NCBI GenBank assembly: GCA_963169105.1
Contig: OY720632.1
Coordinates: forward strand, 189,596,448-189,660,447
Direction: 5' to 3'
Length of the DNA stretch: 64,000 bases
DNA from: Ceriagrion tenellum
Taxonomy: Eukaryota; Arthropoda; Insecta; Odonata; Coenagrionidae
Shown: positions 11,556 through 23,338 of the stretch, piece after piece
Layout: each line of letters opens with the position of its first letter
Position numbering within the stretch: position 1 is the first letter of the stretch
Notes under the pieces: generated by a model
Told to the model about the DNA's origin: nothing
What the model saw: the letters and a program-made list of their open reading frames with translations, nothing else
The model's database searches: none
Translations under genes and position numbers: made by a program

Positions 11556-13092
11556 TTTATTTTCTTTGGAAAATTGTGAAGGTCCAGAAAAACCGGAACT
11601 AGAACAATGGAAAAGTATAATGCAAATAAAACTTCGATGAACATATCATATGCACCCCGATAACTGCACTTTTTAGACATTTTAGGAAATAAAAATAAGT
11701 TGTAAAAAAGAAATTTACGTTTATTCATCGGATTATTTCCTTCAAAGAGTTTCTTGAGCAAGGAAAAACACTTACTTCGCGGTATTATAAACTAGGACGG
11801 CGAGTCAGCTGAAGTTGGGCAACGTAGTGTATTTATAATTTAATAACCCTGAATACAGAGATTAAGTAAACTACTGCAGGTGAAACTCGGAATTGTGTTT
11901 TAAGCGCCATCTGGTTTTTCCAAATAGTGAGTGTAGTGCATGAACCAACTTCCTTCGTCTACTACCCTCTTCCGTTAGTCCGCCAATTCTTTCCAGATTC
12001 GAAATTTTCGTGTTATTGCCATCTTCACCCCAGTTTACGGTGCTTCAAATTTCCAAATTTTGCGAGTGTCAGCGCCTCGCGGAGGGAAATATTGTAACTA
12101 GATTCATACTGGGAGTATTATGCCGAGTCTGCGTTACTCTTGGAGGAGGTTAGAAGATTGAGGAGGAACTAAACGAGGTAAACAGTCAAGTATCAACAAA
12201 GATCTCAAAGAGGGGATTCGAATCCAACTAATCCATGGATTTATAATAGTCTATCACTGGCGCTGGGATTCATTGATTAGGAATTGCACAAAAAGAACTC
12301 CATAAGGACTCCAATGGCTGATTATACCTTTCGTGAAAACATGAGTAAGCTTGGACCGATAAAGTTAATAGCATCTTTCGGTTAATCAATACCAGTTACA
12401 TATGCATGGAAGCGAGTCGTCGATAAATAACCTCATGTGGTGGCACCATTAAAGTTTTCATGTCTCGGCTAATAATTTAGATAGGAAAACAATTTTACGA
12501 ACTTTATATGTGAAATTGAATTTTATAACTTTTTTCTATGAATAACTTTTTCAAAACACTTAAAATAAATAAGTTACCCTTAATGAAATTATCTTTAAAT
12601 AGGAAAAATTATTTTAATTTCAGTCACCATTTTGCAAGTCGGAAGTTTTCACCGTAAATTTCTGCAGAAAAAGAAAGATATAAACCGGAAGTAAAACGCA
12701 GTCCTGGTTTTCTTCATTAGCAATGGTGGATGCCCATGTTTTGGTCGTTTTTATAGTAACTACAGCACAATGCTCGATGCATTTGACGAAATGTTTGCGT
12801 TGGCATAGCTCCTTAATGTAGGAATTGCGACCCAATATTCTTTGGAAGAAAACTGCTTAAAATTATCTCCCCTAACTCTTCTAGAAATTTTGCTTTTTCC
12901 TCTAGAGACAACCGCCTTATGTCTCTAGATCTCATAGAAAAGAGAAAGCAAAAGTGATTTTTACCGTTGAACGGAAGGATACAAGCATTCCTTCTACGGG
13001 GATCGGTTTAGTACTGTGATGGTCCTAAATTTGGCATGCAATTTAGATGTTAATCATAAAGATTGTAACCAAACATCTGTGTTTTGTGGTGG
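11556..13092. other. No recognisable feature
   Basis: AT-rich unique-looking DNA. Short open frames (for example 12620-12835 on -) match nothing I know. Confidence 0.4.
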
Positions 13093-13133
13093 TTTATTGG
13101 ATGTTTATTGGATGTTTATTGGATGTTTATTGG
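13093..13133. repeat. 11-bp tandem repeat, about 3.7 units
   Basis: The unit TTTATTGGATG is repeated three times and followed by a partial TTTATTGG. It is a simple minisatellite. Confidence 0.85.
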
Positions 13134-13245
13134 TGGATTGGGGGTGTGAGGCGTATCCCAGCAGTGCGTAACCAGGGACGCGGGAGAAAAGTAAATATTG
13201 AAAAAAACAAAAGAAGGGCGAGAGGGGACGGCCGCGATTGTTAGA

Positions 13246-13425
13246 GAGGAGACGGTGTCAAGTGAGTGTTTCTTGGGAGTGTGAATCACGGAAGATTCTA
13301 AAAAAAAACAATGTTACAATAAGTATATTGACTCTAAGGAGAGACGGTGTCGAGTGAATGTTTCTTCGGAGTGTAAATTATGAGAGACACTAATAAATAT
13401 ATATAAAAAAACAAGTGTTACAAGA
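13246..13425. repeat. Tandem duplication, about 90-bp unit
   Basis: Two diverged units (about 13246-13335 and 13337-13425) both contain GAGACGGTGTC, GTGTTTCTT, GGAGTGT, an A-rich run and TGTTACAA in the same order. This is a local duplication with no coding content. Confidence 0.7.
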
Positions 13426-15911
13426 TCGACATATTCCATCTGCAGTTGATGCAGAAAGATTCATCTAAATTGATAATGCCTAAACCAAAGATAGAAGTTT
13501 CTGCGAAGATGCTTGTTCCTTGAGGCGAAAATTAACGTTTGAGAGCTTGGATTGATTAGAGTAAACGTTTACCATCTTCAACAACAGGGCAGAGTATGAA
13601 AAGTCATGGTCACAACTGATGAAATTAATCAAACTTGCAAATATATATGCTGACAGAATGGAATATGTACGGGTAAAACTCAAATATCGCTGGCTTTGCT
13701 TCTAATATGTCTTTAAATTTGTTCAAAAATACATAAGTAGCGATTTTTTTCTAAAATCAGTTGTTTTCGAAGAAATCGTAAATGTTTTCCAAGGAAACAC
13801 ATTGTTTGAATGCTTCAAAAGACTCTCTGATTCTTCGTGCACGGTATTGGGAAAATAAATAATACATTCTGAATCGTTATGGAAATGAAAGGTCATGCAC
13901 CCCCAATTGGATCGCCATATTGTTGAGCGAGTTACCCACGTGTCGAATATATTAAACTGCCTGGTACTTCACGGTGGGTGGAACTCATCAGCAACAAATT
14001 GAAAATGGTTGTGAGTAGGTCGAAATATTAGCGCTATTTTTTACCCGTTCAAATATTTTTACTCCGGAGTGTCTCCGGAGTAAATATTCTAATTCCGCCT
14101 CGTTCTATGCAAATTTTCAACACAGTCGCGTCTGTAGGGTCCACTTTAAAAGAACAGTAGAGGCTGATAATAGACATTCGTTTCACATGGAAATCGTTTA
14201 ATAGCTTAAAGTGCGATATTGCCAATATCAGCATAAAAATCGGCACACTGCCATTCAATATACTAAATGTACTTCTACAAATCCTCCAAATGACAAATAT
14301 CATTCCGTCCTTAAATTTGACGCGTTGTTGGAGAAGGTCATGCCTACGTTGCCAATGGTGGTGAATGCTCAGTGAATGCATTTGGCAACAGTGTTTTCCA
14401 TGACGCTCATACTTTCAACTAAATTTGAAACGTTCCTCAGACGGTTATAATTTACAATCATTGCATTGGAAAATGATGTGGTACGAAGGCACTCGCACGG
14501 GTGCATACGCGCAAGGGTTGAAATTAGTCTCCCACGGTGAACCCAAATCATTTGATGATGATATCCCGGTGAATTCAAATGATTTTTTAATGGCGAATTT
14601 CAACCCTGGGGTTATAATTTAATTTAGCAGAGAATTGATATCATAAACTAAGACCACAAATGGCAACTTTTCCACCTGTATAAATTTTGAAAACCAAATG
14701 GTGTAAAGATAGATCCAGTCTAAAACATATTCCCCAAAATAATTCCGATAAATATCTTTATCCCGACAAAGATCTCAAATGTCTCTTTGCTGGGTATGTT
14801 TTTTAAAAGAGTCTTAACAGAGGTGAGAGGTCTCAAGTAATATCACGTAATCAAATGAAAAATGTAGCACATTATCCCTGCAAAGCTAATTTGGATGCTT
14901 CCCTTCAACGCTGGGCAGTTTAGATTGTCTTGTAGATTTCTGAAAAATAATGAATTTAATTTTTTATAAATTCAGTGTATGGGAAAGGTTGATATTAAGC
15001 AAAAAATGATTTGCCGAGCAGTGAGATATAATTGCTTGAATGAATTAAACGAATTTTCGATGCGCAAAAAATTGAACCTTAGTGACAACTGACGGATGAT
15101 GAGAATTCGTGATGGAATGTAAATAATTGTCGTGGCATTTATGACGGTGATGCTTTTTATTCGCCCGTGATCTGTCATCGACGTCTCTCCCGTAATGCGC
15201 TGCCGGAATTAAATGAGAATTGTGATCACATCATCGCTTATATTTTAATGCGTTCCACGGCGAATGTAAAAATCCATCGAAACACGACAGTTATATGGAG
15301 TTCGGCGATTATGATGTTTGAACAGCAAATAAAAACAATTCACTAATTTTCCTATTTAAAACGGGGAATGTTTTTGTCAGAGTATCCTACATTTCTCATC
15401 GATAATTACGTGTTACCGCCTAAATTGGGTCTTCAAAGTTTTCAATGCCACATTCTTAGGTGTGTATCTAATAAATAAAAGGCTTCACCTATGTGCGAAT
15501 GATTCAGTTTGCAAACAAGTGTCACCGTAAATGAAATTTGCTTTTTCCGAAAAATCAGAAAATAATTGCATCTCGGCATTCATTCTTCACTCTTTGCATT
15601 GATTGCGAACGCCCATTTTATGACTCCAAACTCAGGTAATTCGAAGTTTTCATTTAAGTGTGCTTGAATGGTTATACTAGTTTTCTCTAGCGTAAAGCGT
15701 TACTTTGATAAGATTTTCAATGAAAATCATCTTAGAAAAGGAATAAATATTCATCATTGCTTCGTCACGTAGAAACTCGTTACCTTAAAGTTTTCCCATA
15801 AAATACGACGAACTCTTAAAAATGTCTTTTTCCAGGGCTTTCGTATCCAGCATCTGCCACTCACATTTTATTTTCGTGCGTCACTTGTCACTTTTATTAA
15901 TCTGCCTGCAT
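13426..15911. other. No recognisable feature
   Basis: About 2.5 kb of AT-rich DNA. The open frame 14049-14381 (-) and others are short and unrecognised. Confidence 0.4.
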
Positions 15912-16045
15912 ATTCCATTTCACTCTACTTTAGTGTCTCTGCTACCATAAGACCATCCAATGGCGAAATTTTATTCTCATTCCGTTTCACTCTACTTTAG
16001 TGCCTCTGCTACCATAAGGCCATCTAATCGCGAAATTTAATCCTC
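15912..16045. repeat. 67-bp tandem duplication
   Basis: Two head-to-tail 67-bp units (15912-15978, 15979-16045), each starting ATTCC, then TTTCACTCTACTTTAGTG and CTCTGCTACCATAAG, differ at only a few positions. This suggests a fairly recent duplication. Confidence 0.88.
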
Positions 16046-16969
16046 GAAAGGTATCGTGATCCCAAGCTTCCGAAATTAAACCGTTAAGAAGTAGAGTCAG
16101 GTACACGGATAAAAGTCAAGCTCTGAACATTAATTCATCAAGTAGCACGGAGGCCCGTAGATTTGCAACGAGAGGAATAAGAATACGTAATAATGTATCT
16201 ACGCTTAACTCGTGCAAAATGTCTGGTCAATCGGTTCTGTATAAGGTTTCGGCTTCGAGGAGAAGAGCAATGAACATACAGACACCACGTCATTTATTCA
16301 CTGTGTGAGTGAATTTATATTCACCCGAGTGAAATTAATCGTTCAAAGGTTACCAAGGGAAAATGCTATCGTTGATATAGGAGAGAAATTCTGCATCTAC
16401 GCACAACAAACGTTATTTTAAATCAAAATGCGACAATTATAACAAAATAGATTGCTAGAATTAAATTTGACACACTTACAGCCATTGAATAGTGAAAGTT
16501 TCAGCCTTATACCTTAAGTAAAAGTAATTAAAAAAGAGAAAACGAAACCTCTGCAAGTACTCCAATGCTTTTCATATGGGAGTCAACACTACGGGGCCTG
16601 GAGCCACAGAGGCCTACTATAGCTTAAGCGCGCATTACCCTATGATCATGAATATTTCAGTCGATCGGTTCAGTATTTTGCGAAGAAAGGAGCGACGACC
16701 GTATGGGTATCACTCCCTCTTTTGTACGCAGTGTAGAGTCATGAAAAGTCATGAAAATATCCCAATAATTGCGACTTTTCATCAGAAATACGTACTTTTG
16801 AAGCAGATACGAAGCGTACGAGAAAATTAATTGCAAAAATTAAATTCTACATTCTTTCACCCATCCGATAACGAAAACTTCTGCCTTATATCTTGACAAC
16901 AAGTGATTTTTTTTTAAAGTTGAAATTGAAAACTTTCATAAAAAATACAATTTCTAAATATTTTGTAAC
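16046..16969. other. No recognisable feature
   Basis: AT-rich non-coding sequence next to a family C LINE copy; nothing recognised. Confidence 0.4.
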
Positions 16970-17640
16970 GAGTTTAATAAAGCAAAAACTTCTTTACGGA
17001 GATTAAAAATATATCGAACGCTCGAATTTAGGAGACGCTGTAGTTTGATGTTCTGCTCTGCCGTTAAATCATTATAAACAAGACAACAGTAATCAAAATT
17101 AGGAAATATTAATGATTTGACGAGCAGTTGTCAGGTATGTAATGGCAGCAGATTTTTATGCACCTTAAGTTGATAAGGCGTACTATTATTTTTATTTGTA
17201 ATATTTAAAATATGGTTGTTCCACAAGTTGTCATTGAGGTTTCTTGAATGAATAGAGTAAACTTTGTTTTTCCGCAATGAATTTAATAATTTATGACCAT
17301 GGTTTCGACGATTAACGCCATCATCAGGTGAAGATACATCTTGGTGCAACAACTTATATGATGTACCAAGATGTATCTTCACCTGATGATGACGTTAATC
17401 GGAAAAAACATGGTCGTAAGTTATTAAATTCATTTGTCATTGAGGGTTATCCTTAGGTTACGCACAGTTTTGGAATAAGACAGCTCAATATCCCCAACTT
17501 TGATTTTGGCAACGATGTTAAGGTCGAATTTATTTATTATTTTCGAGCTCCCGAGTAAGATAGCTCGAGTTTTGCTTCTTTTCAGAAGAAAAAAATTCTC
17601 ATCAGCCCAATCCCAGCCCAAATTATATGACACCATGCTC
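16970..17640 (-). pseudogene. LINE family C copy, interrupted RT ORF
   Basis: A second family C RT fragment, read right to left. It starts with NLGWDWADENFFLLKRSKT and AILLGSSKI (17636 downward) and TVRNLRITLND. It is then broken by a hairpin insertion and resumes with NLNDNLWNNHI, YQLKVHKNLLP, LIFPNFDYCCLVYNDL and KLQRLLNSSVRYIFNLRK. These match, block for block, the protein at the left edge of the window (SSKT, TVRNLGI, LSWNHHI, LIFPSFDYC, KLQRLLNSCAR). In-frame stops (for example after LLPLHT) show it is dead. Both ends are truncated. Confidence 0.85.
17240..17433 (-). mobile_element. 194-bp hairpin insertion with hammerhead-like arms
   Basis: The insertion splits the family C RT between TVRNLRITLND and NLNDNLW. 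It is flanked by the 12-bp direct repeat TTGTCATTGAGG (17228-17239 and 17434-17445), a clear target-site duplication. Inside, arms of about 65 bp pair around a 20-bp loop. Each arm reads CACCTGATGATG followed by a GGCG-loop-CGTC-type hairpin and CGAAACC (one arm is altered). One end carries an extra unpaired 36-bp segment. It resembles a PLE terminal-repeat product or retrozyme-like non-autonomous element; no protein is encoded. Confidence 0.75.
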
Positions 17641-17717
17641 GAGAAAATTAGGGTTCGGTTCTTTTCATCGTTATGAATGTCAACCGCACTTTAAATTTTC
17701 TCGAACATGGTGTCATA
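17626..17717. repeat. 24-bp-arm inverted repeat
   Basis: Arms 17626-17649 and 17694-17717 are TATGACACCATGCTCGAGAA plus AATT and its complement with one mismatch, 44 bp apart. The left arm overlaps the 5' end of the family C fragment, so the inversion may mark its truncation point. Confidence 0.7.
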
Positions 17718-18777
17718 TTTTATGCACTTTTTAAATCGTATAAATATTCATTTTTCAGATCTATTCTTGCTATAAATGATCATATTGTTTGGGAGCAGAA
17801 CCGAAGAGAAGAAAAATCAAGAAATTAATTCATCAATGACCTCGTGGTTTCAGCATAGAATCGGAAACGTTCAGCGATTGAAAACTGGTGAGAAATAAAC
17901 ATATGTTTACGTGACTCATAGCATGAATTAGAATCGCGACTTTTAAATGGAAGCGGTAAATATTTCTTAGCTAAATCAATTCAATACCTAACTAGTTGAA
18001 AACGTGATTCTAGACTTGATTCTTTAATGAGAAAAACATCGAAATTTAGGCGTGAATGTATTGAAATTAAGTGTATGTACGGTGAGTTCCATTCCAACCA
18101 TAGGCTGTGTCCCAAAAGAAAGAAGTTAGAAAGTTTTCTTCATTTTCATGGGTGTACATTATCAACGACAATTATAGTTCACCTTATTGAGAAAAAAATG
18201 CGTCATCAAAGAAGGTTTGTGCTGGCTCCGTAGTAAGTTGAGGTAAATTATTCATTGCACACTGTCGATGCCATTGAATTTTATTTTCATTCGATCAGGA
18301 TGATATTTATATTTTATAGCGAGTAGATAGAAAAAGAAAGGCAAAGTATTTTGTACATTAGACGAGTATATTTTTCATAGATTTAAGAATTTATTTCAAA
18401 TGAAAATACCGTCAAGAGCGCTATTGCATAGTATGTAACGCTTATTTATTTTAACTGCAGCATTGCGGTATCTTTATACTGTCCCAAACATACTTAATGC
18501 AATGTATCGTAAATCCATCTCAAATAATCTTTTAATAGAAATGAATGGACGAAGATTTTTTTTAAATCGCCTATTTTTGCTCTTCAGCCTTTCTCTAAAA
18601 ATCTCATTGCTATCCCTCTGTGGAAAAATAAAGCAGAAACCATGAAACAATATAACTCGTTTATGAGGACTTTTTTATGATAACTCGCTAATCTAAGGAT
18701 TAGTTTTACCATCCAGCGTACTCTGAAATAACAAATTTATTAAAAAATTGCGGAGACATGCGAGTGAATCACGCACT
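17718..18777. other. No recognisable feature
   Basis: AT-rich sequence without supported genes. Confidence 0.4.
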
Positions 18778-19339
18778 TCAGTTAGTCCGAGCGAGATAGT
18801 TCTCTAATCATAATAGAGACCATATTCGAATTATACGTTTTAATTTCACCAGATATAGGACACATCAGTTAAATATTGCATTATTAATGGTGCAATAATA
18901 TAGTTTTATATGACAGAAATTGTAATTAATCCAATGAAAATATCTAAATAAGTCTTTAACTTGACTAATTTTTTTCGCGCGGTGCATTTGAAACTCCTTC
19001 AAAACGGTATGTTTTTTGTGATACCCAAGAACCTACTGCGGTGACAATATGATTAACTTTCACAAATGATTGAGAAAACATACAAACTACAAGCTGTTAG
19101 CTTTTTTACGACATCTAAGTGTTAGAAATACCTCATTTTGTAAATAATGTCTCTCTGGAGTGCATACACGTACCATTTCCCATGTAAAAGGACTGGTATT
19201 TTCTGGCAAATATCTCGGAAAGTAATGAGGTAAGGGGTAGAATTTTTTGTGTAATGGGATAGCTGAGATATTTTTCCTTAATATGAGACCAAAATCATTG
19301 ATTTCTAAGTAAAATTATTTTTCGCTCAAACTACCTTAA
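18778..19339 (-). mobile_element. TTAA-flanked MITE, copy 2 (inverted)
   Basis: A 562-bp copy in opposite orientation to 5635-6198, alignable end to end. The right end is intact (CTACC then TTAA at 19336-19339). At the left end the TTAA has become TCAG (18778-18781), followed by TTAGTCCGAGCGAGATAG. Internal words such as ATTAATGGTGCAATAATATAG and GGTGACAATATG match copy 1 with scattered substitutions. Confidence 0.82.
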
Positions 19340-19930
19340 GGTTGATTTTATGTTCCGTTGAGAGTTGTTTGGGGCGATTTAAGAACGTACCACCGGGGCT
19401 GCGCGAATCAAACTAAACTCCACATAACTGCTAACTTGGATTGGAAAAAGCCTTCTTGGGTTAATGAAATGGGGTTACCTTAAAAAAAACCTTAATTAAG
19501 GTACTAAATACGCTAACAATTTCGTCAACATATTTTTATGAGCACTTTTTTCAGCCATAGTTTCCGACGGTAGAAACATTTGTAGGGCGTTTCCGCATTT
19601 TTACTTCAGTTACGGCAGTAAATCACTAATAACAAAAGAAAAATCAGTCGATAAATTATTTCTGTTCCATTTCTTTGGAGGTTTCCCTTCTTACAAACAG
19701 ATTTATAGCGTTTCTATTAAATGGAAAAATATCACATTTTCCCGTTTCCCACCCCACTTTCCTTTATCTAACCTCGTGCGAAATTCAAGTTCAACTCGTA
19801 AGAAAAGGAGCGTGGAAAGGTACATTTTATTCTGTTTACATCAGAGAGTGGACACGTTTTTCTCAGAAAGTGGCGTTCGAACGTGAATGGAATGACATTT
19901 GACTCATTTCACGATGCAATCACTGTAAAA
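19340..19930. other. No recognisable feature
   Basis: AT-rich flank of the MITE; nothing recognised. Confidence 0.4.
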
Positions 19931-20730
19931 ATGCATTCAGATTTGATCGCGATTTTAGCTCGTACACGTGGCTGCTCTCGTTTCGAGATCTCGCCAATAC
20001 CAACTTGCTCTCTCTTCAGAGTCTTGTCTGCTCGTGAGTTCTTCCGTGAGCCGTAGGCTTTCTCTGCGCGGACAGCGTCGCCGCCCTTGCCACCAATCTG
20101 CCGCAATTACGAGCAGGCGAGTGACGTAGACATTCATGGACCATCGACGCGGCGTCTACTGGCAGCTTCCGGAGTCGTTAAAGCGACCGGAACATACATA
20201 TATTAATGAATAATTCCGCAACCGCCGCGCGGTCCGGCGAGAGTTGCGTCCAAACCGCGGATCGTTAGATGGCAGTGGCGTCGGTCCACACTCCTCCTCT
20301 CCTCCTTTCGATCTCCCTCCTTCCACAGCATCCAGCCACGTCCGCCGCCCTCATCTCTCCTCCTCTCCATTCAAGTGAGATGGATTTCGGAGCGAAGGGC
20401 GAACGCCTTCCTGTCCTTGTTGCACCCTAATCCACTAATTTATTTTCAGAGCCAATCAGCCAGGGATGAGAAAGGAATATTAAAAAAAACGATGGAACAA
20501 TACCCTTTCCCGCCAACTTCGCTAATACTGCCACCCTCGCAAACCTCTCTTTGCAATCTTGATTTCTCCGATCTGCGCGCCGCGTAGACAAAGCGCCCCG
20601 CGGTGGCATGTGGAATTGTCTCGGCGGCATCATTCCCTGACGCCCGCTCAGCCATTCATCTCGTAACTCGATTCGTTTGGACCCCGCGTCTGGTCCCAAT
20701 CACCTTTCTCAACATCCCTTTTAATCCCCT
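19931..20730. promoter_or_regulatory. CpG-rich island, possible regulatory region
   Basis: About 800 bp, unusually rich in GC and CpG for this window, with clusters such as CGACGCGGCG, CCGCCGCGCGG and a pyrimidine tract CTCCTCCTCTCCTCC at about 20290-20305. No supported open frame, TATA box or splice signal was found. It is suggestive only; a promoter, enhancer or untranslated first exon are all possible. Confidence 0.3.
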
Positions 20731-21309
20731 TTTAAAATGGAGCACTTATTAGGGTGGAGTAATTTCGCGAAAGCCTCAAGACCGCGTTCGAGATAAAATT
20801 GTCCATTCCGATTGATGTACCCACCCTTTCCACTGGTCCACACCCGGAATCCCGTTTGGGGACGTGCTCACCTTCAAAGTATTTCACCGGAAGGAATGCC
20901 ATTATGTTATGTGATGCTTAAATGCGAGGCATCATCTCGTATGTAAAAACATTTAGTCATGGAAGCAATTCCTTTGAGATCCATGAAATTATAGACTTCA
21001 CAGAGATATTCGGGCTGCAGGGACTCATTTACCACTTTCATAAATTACATCCACAATAATAACAAATTTTATCCCACCATTGGATACAAAATCAATCAAT
21101 ATATAAGTATCACATATACCAACAACCTTCCAAAGTGGAATTAGGTACCCTAAATAGAGAAACTATGTTTTTGGGGTTACCATCTCAACTTCAAAAGGGG
21201 CAGACATTTGATACCAATCACTATAATCACTTTTCCCAGAAAATCACTTTTTCATAAATATATGTATCGATGCAATCAAGAAAGAGGTTCAGCGACTCAA
21301 TCAGAAAAT
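20731..21309. other. No recognisable feature
   Basis: AT-rich spacer. Confidence 0.4.
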
Positions 21310-21535
21310 ACATTAACATAAATAATTAAAAATGTTGGCCCAAGAACTTAACCCTGGGGAGCACCATATGCAAGAAAAACACCTTGACTATAGGAATTTT
21401 AATCTTAACTCACTGTTATTTCACTAAGTTTACTTCTGAACCAGTTATTTGCAACTTCTGTAATACCAGCTTGCCTTAATTTTACAAATAATATGTAATG
21501 GTATACGCAATAAAACGCTTTTATAATGTACCTTC
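21310..21535 (-). pseudogene. LINE reverse transcriptase scrap (motifs A-B)
   Basis: A short RT remnant, read right to left. It has IKAFYCVYHYILFVKLRQAGI, the decayed form of the usual SKAFD-VDH-ILL-KL---GI motif A region, then NWFRSKL, and after two stop codons GAPQG-stop-VLGPTFLIIYVN, the motif B region normally GVPQGSVLGPLLFLIYIND. The catalytic Asp of motif A is replaced by Tyr (KAFYC), so it is inactive. The wording fits CR1/Jockey-group elements and could belong to family C, whose copies here lack this region. Confidence 0.8.
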
Positions 21536-22980
21536 TCTGCCAATTTTTAATTCCTTTGAATTTTTGATCTATTCTCCTGCCACTAGATAAAATTTTTGAA
21601 GGTTTATCCAATGAATAATTTCAAATGTTCATTATAATTAGTTGGCGAGAGTAAAAAAACTTGCCATTCATCGCATAAAAACTCTTATATCAAGTAATCA
21701 AGTCTCCAAGCTGCTCATTATGCGTCCGCCATCTTGGCTACTTTTGGAACTCATAACTATATTCCATACCTAATGCGACCGTTTATCAAAGCAATAAATT
21801 TCTCGAACGTATCTGCAAAACTTACTGATTGTATGCAATGGTTAATGGGTCTCATAAATTTATTGAATTCATATGGGTTAATTCATACCAAGTAGTCCAA
21901 CTAGGTGTGCCAACCATTTCATGAAAAAATTATATTTTCACAGCTGATGTCTCATGTTTCGACGGTTCGAGACAGCTTTTATTTTATTTTTTTCTGGTTA
22001 CCATATGGGGGTCATGATTTTAATACCACAGTTTAACATGCATAATTACCTGAAATTACCACGTTATGTTATTTACATTTAATACTACTGTCTCTTATGC
22101 CAAATAACCTGGAATTAATCGTGCTTAATGGTTAACTTTATTACCAAAATGTGGAGTTGAAATCGAAAAATTGTCTAATTTTCCGGATTATTTTAGAACG
22201 AAGACAATTAATTGAATTTCGTCATGTTTATTCTTTAAGTATCCTTGCATTAACGCTCCACGGCGAAGTAATTTCAAGTTGGTAGCTTGCACGCGTTCAT
22301 TTTTACAGCTGTGGGATGTAAGAAATCCGAATGCGAAGGTTGTATTTCACTCATGGTCTGCATTCCTTTGACCTCCTTGTTCTCCACTGTCATTCTTTTG
22401 CGCCCAAGGCTTCGCACGTTCCACCTTCCTCCGAGCCCAGTCTTCCATCTTCCCCGTTTCAACTCCTCTCATTCTGCTACTCCTCCTTCGACTTCCTCGT
22501 TGCTGATCGCGTGCACTCACTAGCGCCTCTACTCCAATGCCACCGTTTAACGAATTTTAAAATGTATCGGATTCCTTGATCTTAACTCCTTGTGTTACCT
22601 GTTCTTTCATTTTTTATCTTTATTAGTCCGTCCAAGATGATAGCGCAGTAGAAATTTACTGATTTAGTTTTGAAAGAATGTGAAGTAGGCAATTTTTTTA
22701 CGATTATATGATTTAAACAAAGGCCACCATCATGGTTTCTTCGGTCACGTGATTCCCCTCCACGAGCGGCATTGGACGTTTCTGTTGATCGGCTCCTTTT
22801 ATAAGTCTCAACTGTGGTGGTCAGACTCTACTCACAATAAGCACCATCTTTGATGAATTTCCTCGGCGCTTTGTTCTCATAGAACTCATTCTCTCCTCAA
22901 TTGTGATCTTTATTTTAAGTTTCTTTTTAATCTATATTGTTTCCCGTTACGCAGATTCTGCTCTCAGATTTTTCTTCATT
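21536..22980. other. No confident feature
   Basis: AT-rich DNA with a more GC-balanced pyrimidine-rich patch at 22370-22530. Overlapping frames at 22274-22579 on both strands match nothing known. Confidence 0.4.
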
Positions 22981-23338
22981 TGGTGGGAGCCCCTAGAGAC
23001 TCGGAGGCTGCACGCTAGGCTTAGGTTGCTTGAGATACTTAGAACTGGTGTGTTTCAGAGCGACACAGAGAATATCAACATGACGCCTCACTACATCTCT
23101 AGGTCTGACAGATGCGATAAAATAAGAGAGATACACTGTCAAACAGATAGGTACAAGAACTCGTTCTTTCCGCGCACAATAAGCGACCACAATAAAAACT
23201 GAGCTCCTCTAAATGCACTCCCACAATACATGTCACCATTACACCTCCAAAAACTTACACCTTTACACGGCTGGTTACCTAACACCCCCCTGCCACACGC
23301 CAATGCGTCGGCTCGCGGAGTAGCATGTAGATGTAGAT
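22981..23338 (+). mobile_element. LINE family A, short 3' copy A2
   Basis: Only the last 74 codons and the 3' UTR of family A remain: WWEPLETRRLHARLRLLE at the start and TDRYKNSFFPRTISDHNKN before the stop at 23200-23202. The 3' UTR has the CCCCCTGCCACACGCC stem-loop and the TGTAGATGTAGAT tail ending at 23338. It is heavily 5'-truncated, with no internal stop. Confidence 0.9.
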
